DNA of 13,152 nt from Conidiobolus incongruus B7586. Taxonomy: Eukaryota > Entomophthoromycota > Entomophthoromycetes > Entomophthorales > Conidiobolaceae. The notes beneath the pieces are model-generated. The model saw only the letters and a list, made by a program, of their open reading frames with translations. It did no database searches and was not told where the DNA came from. Made by a program: the position numbers and the translations under genes. This document shows positions 7,503-13,152 of this stretch, one piece after another; position 1 is the stretch's first letter; every line of letters starts with the position of its first letter. Location: assembly GCA_000697335.1 (NCBI GenBank), contig JNEM01016583.1:1-13152 (forward strand), written 5' to 3'.

Positions 7503-9755
7503 ATGTTACCGTGTATTCTATACAGTGCTTCCGGTATATTTCTAATCATTTTGGATGCTATAGCTATTATCACCATTGTTTATTGGTTCTTTTTGACTTA
7601 TGGTGTCAAAGACTTGACAGCGGTTACAGTTGGTGCCAAATCAAATGTTTCTTTGTTATCAAGATCCTTTAGTTCCAATAAACCCCCGAGTCCTACTTTG
7701 AGTCCTGCGAGCCCAACTGCTATACAGTCGCCGGAGTTGAGAGATACTAGATCTAGTGAGAATCTAAATACACCAAAGGTGCTGCCGCCCCAGAAATCAC
7801 TACTCAGGTTACTTATCTTCCTGTTGACGTTGGCGAGTGCTCTATTGTTGGTGGGCCATCTCAGTTTTACTTTTTTACAGAGTTATGGCAAGTGTCACAA
7901 GTCGTTTCTAGAGGCTTTTCCCAATTTGGACGACTCGCAACAACAGGTGAATACTTCAAGTACGGACAGCTGGGATAATTTTAAGAGTGAATACGTCGAG
8001 AGTCCTGCGAATAATGTTGCCTATCCAAGTGCAATGATGCTGGATATCGCTAGAGCCACCCTTGTGGTTGCTCTGGTGCTCTTAGTATGTGATTATCCAG
8101 GTGCTGTCCATCGCCACCTGTCAGCTTCAGTTAGTAAGAATTATTTTAAACACTGGTGGGACTGGTTCACAAGGTTGGGTTATTTGTATGCTATCGTTTC
8201 TTTCTTCGTAACGATCGTTGTGAGGACTTTGCTGTCCCCTTCGAGTCCTAACCTTGCTTTGGTTGTGGTGAATTTATTACTTGATGTGGAACTTATATTG
8301 TTAGCTTTGATTTTCTTCGTGTACTTTGTCATATTCTTGATCAAAAGGAAGGTTAAATCACCTCAAGTGCACGTATCGGTTACTTCTCCAGCTGAAGTGA
8401 ACGAACGCGCTAAAAAGAGTATGGCAAGATTGGTCGCTAAACCAATTTCATTATTATTTGCAGAAACTTCCATGGCACTTACTATTCTGCTGTTGGCACA
8501 AGCCATTACTGATATTATTCTCTTAATTTTTTACGCGTTTGGAGACCGTCCCAATACTTCAATGTCCAAAATTACATTTTATGCACTTTATTTTATTCAC
8601 TATTTGACAATTATTATTATTTTTGTGGTGATCATGTTTGTAATGTACCCAAGATATGATCCTAATACTGGTCAACCAATTCCTCACCAACTCCCTCCTG
8701 GTGTTTCTGACAGTTGGTTGCGATCAGAAGGTTCACGTGGTGATTTCAGAAGATATTCAGTTCCTACAACCATGATGCATAGAGCACCCGATGAGAGCTT
8801 TGCAGCCAATTATTTGCCCACAAACTGGCAGAATATGCAAGGAAGAATGGTGAATACTGAGCGTGTTGTTAGGACGCGATCAAGAGCATTGAATGATATG
8901 AGAGCTGTTAAAACCTTTAATCAATTCCCAGTGCAAAATGTGGAAATGTCTCCATCTCCTCAACCTCAGCGCCCAATAGACAATCCATTTGCTCTCCTCA
9001 CTGATGTGAGTCCCAATCGAATGTCTTATCATCATCCTTACAGAAAGCGTGTCCGCAATCCAAAACATTGGAGCGTTCCTATTCATCATCAGGATGAGCA
9101 TGAGCATTTGTCAAACCGTACATCACAATTCACAGAATCTACAGCAACAGAACGTGCAGTCAGCTCATCTACAAATCCAATACTCTCACCAGTCCCTACG
9201 CAATTCATCCCAATCGAATCACGACGCTTTGATCAGCCCTCTGCACTCGGATTGGATATTGAGAAGCCATCTCCCGCAGTGACACCTCCGCCACGCAAAT
9301 CCAGAGGATCAATCGTAGACGACTCATCCATCGCTATTCTATCCTCTTACGGCTATCCCATTGGCTCCTCTAAATCTCACGACGCGCAGCCCAGCGTGCT
9401 GCATTCGACGGTACCCATCCGTACACGACCCCAATCTGCTGCACACTTTGAACTCCCGCGGGAGCTCCGCATGAAACCCTCGCACCAACGCCTCTCCCTC
9501 GGCGTGATTTCGGACGCGGACAACGCTTCATGCAGCTCGTCCCAGTCGCAAATCCGAAGCAATTACCCGGAATTCCACCCCGACCTCCCACTTCCCAGTG
9601 CCAGCAACCTTGCGCAACAGTTTTCAACCCCAGCTCCAGATGTGAACAATAACCCACCGAGTCCGACGGAATCGAATGATAGGTCGGATAAATCACAGAC
9701 TTTTGCGAGTCCATTCCTTAAGAGGCCGATTCATGCCAGTTTTAGTAGGGACTAA
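7503..9755 (+). CDS. Unrecognised seven-helix membrane protein with long Ser/Pro-rich tail
   Basis: A single open exon encodes 750 residues from the first in-frame ATG (A at -3; in-frame stop at 7485-7487). Seven hydrophobic segments lie at about 6-32, 99-125, 178-197, 221-244, 250-281, 314-345 and 355-382, then a soluble tail of 368 residues. Basic residues after helix 5 (Lys/Arg at 281-285) and after helix 7, and sequons N150 and N351 in loops 2 and 6, fit a GPCR-like topology with the tail inside, although a further sequon-like NVS at N48 falls in a loop predicted cytoplasmic. Loop 1 is an unusual 65-residue insert with Ser-Pro at 63, 67, 70 and 76. The tail has nine Ser/Thr-Pro sites, a PKA and 14-3-3-like RRYSVP (416-421), an NPF (494-496) and a His-rich patch near 510-535. 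I see none of the class A landmarks found in the other gene. A receptor or sensor at a membrane is inference; a transporter is possible. G+C climbs to about 60% near the 3' end. Confidence 0.85.
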   Translation: MLPCILYSASGIFLIILDAIAIITIVYWFFLTYGVKDLTAVTVGAKSNVSLLSRSFSSNKPPSPTLSPASPTAIQSPELRDTRSSENLNTPKVLPPQKSLLRLLIFLLTLASALLLVGHLSFTFLQSYGKCHKSFLEAFPNLDDSQQQVNTSSTDSWDNFKSEYVESPANNVAYPSAMMLDIARATLVVALVLLVCDYPGAVHRHLSASVSKNYFKHWWDWFTRLGYLYAIVSFFVTIVVRTLLSPSSPNLALVVVNLLLDVELILLALIFFVYFVIFLIKRKVKSPQVHVSVTSPAEVNERAKKSMARLVAKPISLLFAETSMALTILLLAQAITDIILLIFYAFGDRPNTSMSKITFYALYFIHYLTIIIIFVVIMFVMYPRYDPNTGQPIPHQLPPGVSDSWLRSEGSRGDFRRYSVPTTMMHRAPDESFAANYLPTNWQNMQGRMVNTERVVRTRSRALNDMRAVKTFNQFPVQNVEMSPSPQPQRPIDNPFALLTDVSPNRMSYHHPYRKRVRNPKHWSVPIHHQDEHEHLSNRTSQFTESTATERAVSSSTNPILSPVPTQFIPIESRRFDQPSALGLDIEKPSPAVTPPPRKSRGSIVDDSSIAILSSYGYPIGSSKSHDAQPSVLHSTVPIRTRPQSAAHFELPRELRMKPSHQRLSLGVISDADNASCSSSQSQIRSNYPEFHPDLPLPSASNLAQQFSTPAPDVNNNPPSPTESNDRSDKSQTFASPFLKRPIHASFSRD

Positions 9756-10025
9756 GTTTTTAAATTATTTTATTGAGATTTTTTGTTTCAATGTATATAT
9801 TAATGTAACCAATTAATTATTAACCAATTTTTATTAAAATTTTATTTCTAAATAAATTAATTTATTATATTAAATATTTTATTAATCCATTTTTTGTTTT
9901 AGTATATTATCAACAATAACTGTAATTTTTTTTTTGCAATTTCATTTATATTATTTTTCTTATTATTATGAATCTGATATTTTTCAAATTTTATAATATT
10001 TAAAACATTTTTTGATAATTTTTTT
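9756..10025. other. 3' flank of the seven-helix gene
   Basis: G+C falls abruptly right after the stop codon. An AATAAA at 9851-9856, about 95 bp downstream of the stop, could be a poly(A) signal, but such words are frequent here by chance. A T-run ending in CAG at about 10019-10029 looks like a 3' splice site and directly precedes the next island. Confidence 0.35.
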
Positions 10026-10131
10026 TCAGGTATATGTGGTAAAAAGTCGCAGGAGTTGGAAATGTAGGCTTGATGATACTAAAACCTGGGGCGTTAGACC
10101 TTAATACGTGGTACCTCTGGTTAGGGATAAT
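10026..10131. other. Compact ~105-bp G+C island, unknown (exon, RNA or relic)
   Basis: About 45% of the bases from 10028 to 10130 are G or C, against about 10-15% on both sides. The 3'-splice-like TTTTTTTTCAG directly precedes it on the plus strand. One frame on each strand is open through the island: plus 10043-10138 (32 codons) and minus 10137-10003 (45 codons). The minus frame has no ATG before its last two residues. I find no tRNA boxes and no match to a spliceosomal, RNase P or signal-recognition RNA that I know. It could be a spliced 3' exon of the upstream gene, a small RNA, or a fragment of an old repeat. Confidence 0.35.
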
Positions 10132-10822
10132 AAAATTTTAAGTTTTAATTGAATTCTAATTACTCAATAGTCTTGGAGTATTAATACCTAAGGTTGAATT
10201 TAATATTCAGATGATCCATTTTACATCCTTTGTTTACTATGTAAGCAATTTTGAAAGAATTATTAAAAACAATAATGTTAGTAGACTCCCTATAGATGCA
10301 TATAATTCAAAAAAAAAGATTTAGAAATAAGGTATTGTATTTTGGGATAAAATTAATAATATTTTAATTACCAATTCAGATCAAATATTAAAAATATCTC
10401 TAATAATAGTAATTATTTTTATCCTTACAAAAACTTATATAGTTATATTTATCAATTCAAACCTCAAAGGATACAATTTTACCGATTATTTTAATATTTA
10501 TTTTTACAAAAATATCTAAAAGGTAATTGGTTCGAACTTAATATTATCAAGACCTCCTCCTATCATAAACTCCTTAATCAAATATTAAAAGTAGAAATTT
10601 AAGGTTAATTCTCCTCCCAAAACTTTAAAAATTTGGATATAATATCAAATCCAATTAAATTTTTAATATTTTATAAACATACTTTAAAATATGACATAAT
10701 ACTCTCATAAAGATCAAAATGATATTATCCAAAATAACCTTTATTTAAAAATTAAAAAAAATAATTCAAGTTATTAAAATTATCAAAATAAAGAATAAAT
10801 TTTAGCCAAATTTGTTACTAGG

Positions 10823-10841
10823 AATTAATGCAACATTAAAA
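10823..10841 (+). repeat. 19-bp direct repeat, copy 1
   Basis: This copy contains the core TGCAACATTAAAA and matches 11096-11114 at 18 of 19 positions. The two copies are 273 bp apart in the same orientation. The flanks beyond the 19 bp do not obviously match, so it may be a remnant of a small repeat family or coincidence. Confidence 0.5.
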
Positions 10842-11095
10842 CTGAATTAATTACAACAAAATTGAAAATAATATTTACTTATAGTAAATTGATTGTCAGT
10901 AATTTTATGTACTAATTTTTGTAAATAGGTTGTCACTTTTAATATGTATACTAATAAATTGTCGCAGTTAGATCATTTCAGATACTTTTTTATCTCAATA
11001 TCTAAGTCACTACTCATTCCTCATTATATAGAAGTATATTCATCGTGGACATTGTATGATAATTGATTATTGGCCATAAAAGCCAAGACTATAAT

Positions 11096-11114
11096 AATTA
11101 GTGCAACATTAAAA
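11096..11114 (+). repeat. 19-bp direct repeat, copy 2
   Basis: Second copy of the repeat at 10823-10841, differing only by G for A at the sixth base. Confidence 0.5.
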
Positions 11115-12003
11115 TTATTTCAAAGTTGCCTCTATGAAATAATCTTGAATTTTTCAATATTTTAATAGAATTTTGACACTATGAAGCCCCTTCTCCTCTT
11201 CGTACTAAGGCATGGTAATTTAATGAGGGTGATTCAATGTTCAAGAGATACCATTGTCAAATTAATAATAAAGCTAAAAATTCAAATTCTAAATTTTAAA
11301 TCAATATAAATTTAACAAAGAAAAACTCAGTATATTGAGATATAATAATAAATTCTTAGAATAATTAATCTAGATAATAGCAAATTAATAATGATTGTAA
11401 CATTGATGACTAATTAATTTTTGATATAAAGAGAGATAGGTAATTTAAATAGTGAGTTTAATTGTTTCATGTTTGATTAATATTAATATCAACTGTAAGT
11501 AAATTTCAAAGAATTTTTTGAACCTTAGATTAATTTTTCAAAAAATAATTATATTTTTAAGTATAAAAAGGTATAATAAAATAATAAATTATTATAAAGG
11601 ATATTTAATTTTATTTAGTAAATTCATTTTAATATTGCTATAATATCAAGTTTATCTATTCAAATAGCTTTGAAATTTTTATTAATTGTAAAATACCCAG
11701 TTTTATCTATTATTTATGTTAATTTTAAAATGTTTTTTATATTGCAATTTTATGATTGGAAGAAATATTAACAGTATTATATTGATTAATATGATCAGTA
11801 TATCAAATAGAGCCCATATAATTTTAAATTATTATTAATATTTTTTTAATATTTTTTTTTAAATTTTATTAAATAAAATTTTTTATATAAATATGATTTT
11901 ATCAATTATAAATTCTAACCATTAAAATCTATTTAATTTTGCATTGGTTTAATTTCAAATTCCTAATTTAACTAAAATAATCTAATTTGTACATTAAAAA
12001 GAG

Positions 12004-12021
12004 TAATAATAATAATAATAA
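12004..12021 (+). repeat. (TAA)6 microsatellite
   Basis: Six perfect TAA units, followed by more A residues. It is a simple repeat in intergenic DNA. Confidence 0.9.
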
Positions 12022-12179
12022 AATATTTGATATATTGATATATTGTAATGAATTAAAGCTATTTGGTAATTAATAAAGTATGTTTAGAAAACGATGTTAA
12101 TGTACACTTGAAAAATAAATAATTCAAATAAACAATATAATATTATTATGAAATTAAAAAATTATCAATTTATAATATC

Positions 12180-12180
<1 letters not shown>

Positions 12181-12206
<26 letters not shown>
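12181..12206 (+). repeat. (TA)13 microsatellite
   Basis: Thirteen uninterrupted TA units inside A/T-rich DNA. It is probably variable in length between strains, as expected for such repeats. Confidence 0.95.
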
Positions 12207-12211
<5 letters not shown>

Positions 12212-13152
12212 AATATTATAAATAACATTTCTCATCAATGTTTTTCAAAGTTTTTATTAATTATAAAATAATATAAAATGTCTATGGCATTAATTATACT
12301 CTATTAATTTTTATATTCTATATATATTAACTTGAATTGATTATATTAAAGTCATATATATTTGTAATTAGAATAATATTTCAAATAGTTTGAAATATAT
12401 TAAATCTTACAATTCAGTTAAATTTAATATTTGTCAAAAGAACTGAAACCATTTAAAAAGGTTTAAATGAATTCATTATAATTAATATAAATATTGGACT
12501 TTAATTACTAATCATTTTAATTTGTATTTCCAATTAAATCAAACCATTTATATATTTATTTTCAGAAATATATATATATAGATACGTTAATTTAATTTAA
12601 TTTAACTAAACTGTATTCAATGAAAATATATTAACACAATAATTATCAAATTCTTACCTTCTAATATTTCAAAATTCATATAGTAATTCAAAATATATAA
12701 TATAAACATAATAGAGATACCACTTAAATTAAATTAATTATCATTGATAAATATATCGATAAGCTATTGACTATTTAATATTGATTACTCAATACACTAT
12801 GATTTTGATTAAAATATTCAAATATAAAATCACTTTGTATTTTTTAATCAAAACAATATTAAATTATTCAAATTTCAGATATCTAAGAATTTTTTTATAA
12901 AATTAAGATTTGCAAATAATTAATATTATTGGAATTTAAAATTATAACCCAAAATAAATTATAATAGAAAATTTTAAATTAATATATTATTAACTTAATT
13001 TTAATAATATTATAAACTATAAATAGTAATAATATTGAAAATAAATAAAAATAAAGAAATCAATAATTAATTAAAGTTAATATGGATTATAATAAATTTT
13101 TTTATTATTAATTATTACTCTGTATTCTTAATAATGGGAATCTTTTGTGATT

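Larger units (their letters stand above)
10132..13152. other. AT-rich intergenic DNA to the window end, no gene seen
   Basis: This 3-kb stretch has stops in all frames and many A/T runs. A slightly G+C-richer segment at about 10880-11250 includes a 42-codon ATG frame (11181-11309), which is short and unsupported. It also holds a diverged direct repeat and two microsatellites, listed separately. No RNA gene or mobile element is evident. Confidence 0.55.

Noticed and set aside
8880-9714. Overlapping open frames on both strands inside the seven-helix gene
   Set aside because: They lie in the G+C-rich tail-coding part, where stop codons are scarce in every frame. They are shadows of the main gene.
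9851-9856. AATAAA as the definite poly(A) signal of the seven-helix gene
   Set aside because: The position is reasonable, but the word is common in this A/T-rich DNA and cannot be assigned without transcript data.
10529-10537. GGTTCGAAC, a tRNA B-box-like word
   Set aside because: No A box, D arm, anticodon arm or acceptor stem can be built around it, and the T stem would be weak.
11181-11309. ATG frame of 42 codons beginning with a signal-peptide-like MKPLLLFVL
   Set aside because: It is too short, its later part is A/T-driven residues, and no splice site or homology supports it.

Overview
The window looks like nuclear DNA from a very AT-rich eukaryote, most likely an early-diverging fungus. 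The intergenic DNA is close to 10-20% G+C by line counts. Both genes are single long exons with standard stop codons, and the one on the minus strand is a small rhodopsin-type (class A) seven-helix receptor. From memory, lineage-specific sets of such receptors in AT-rich fungal genomes fit Entomophthoromycotina such as Conidiobolus. This assignment is inference and not proven by the window.

Layout: 1-1159 is AT-rich DNA with one clear hairpin. 1160-2149 (minus) is a 329-residue class A GPCR-like protein. 2150-7502 is a 5.35-kb gene-poor stretch between the two divergent genes. It holds a 10-bp hairpin near the receptor's 5' side, a sharply bounded G+C-richer island (about 3215-3545) that reads like a badly decayed coding relic, a milder island (about 5580-5960) with a 14-bp perfect palindrome, and a promoter-like zone with four poly-T tracts before the next gene. 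7503-9755 (plus) is a 750-residue protein with seven predicted membrane segments and a 368-residue cytoplasmic tail rich in Ser/Pro. I do not recognise its family. 9756-13152 is AT-rich DNA with a compact ~100-bp G+C island at about 10026-10131, a diverged pair of 19-bp direct repeats, and two microsatellites.

The two genes share a general theme, as both encode seven-helix membrane proteins that could act as surface receptors or sensors. They do not look homologous to each other, and nothing in the sequence shows that they work in one pathway. I found no tRNA, rRNA, CRISPR array or intact mobile element. The best candidates for something undescribed are the 750-residue seven-helix protein, with its unusual layout and steep internal G+C gradient, and the two small G+C islands.
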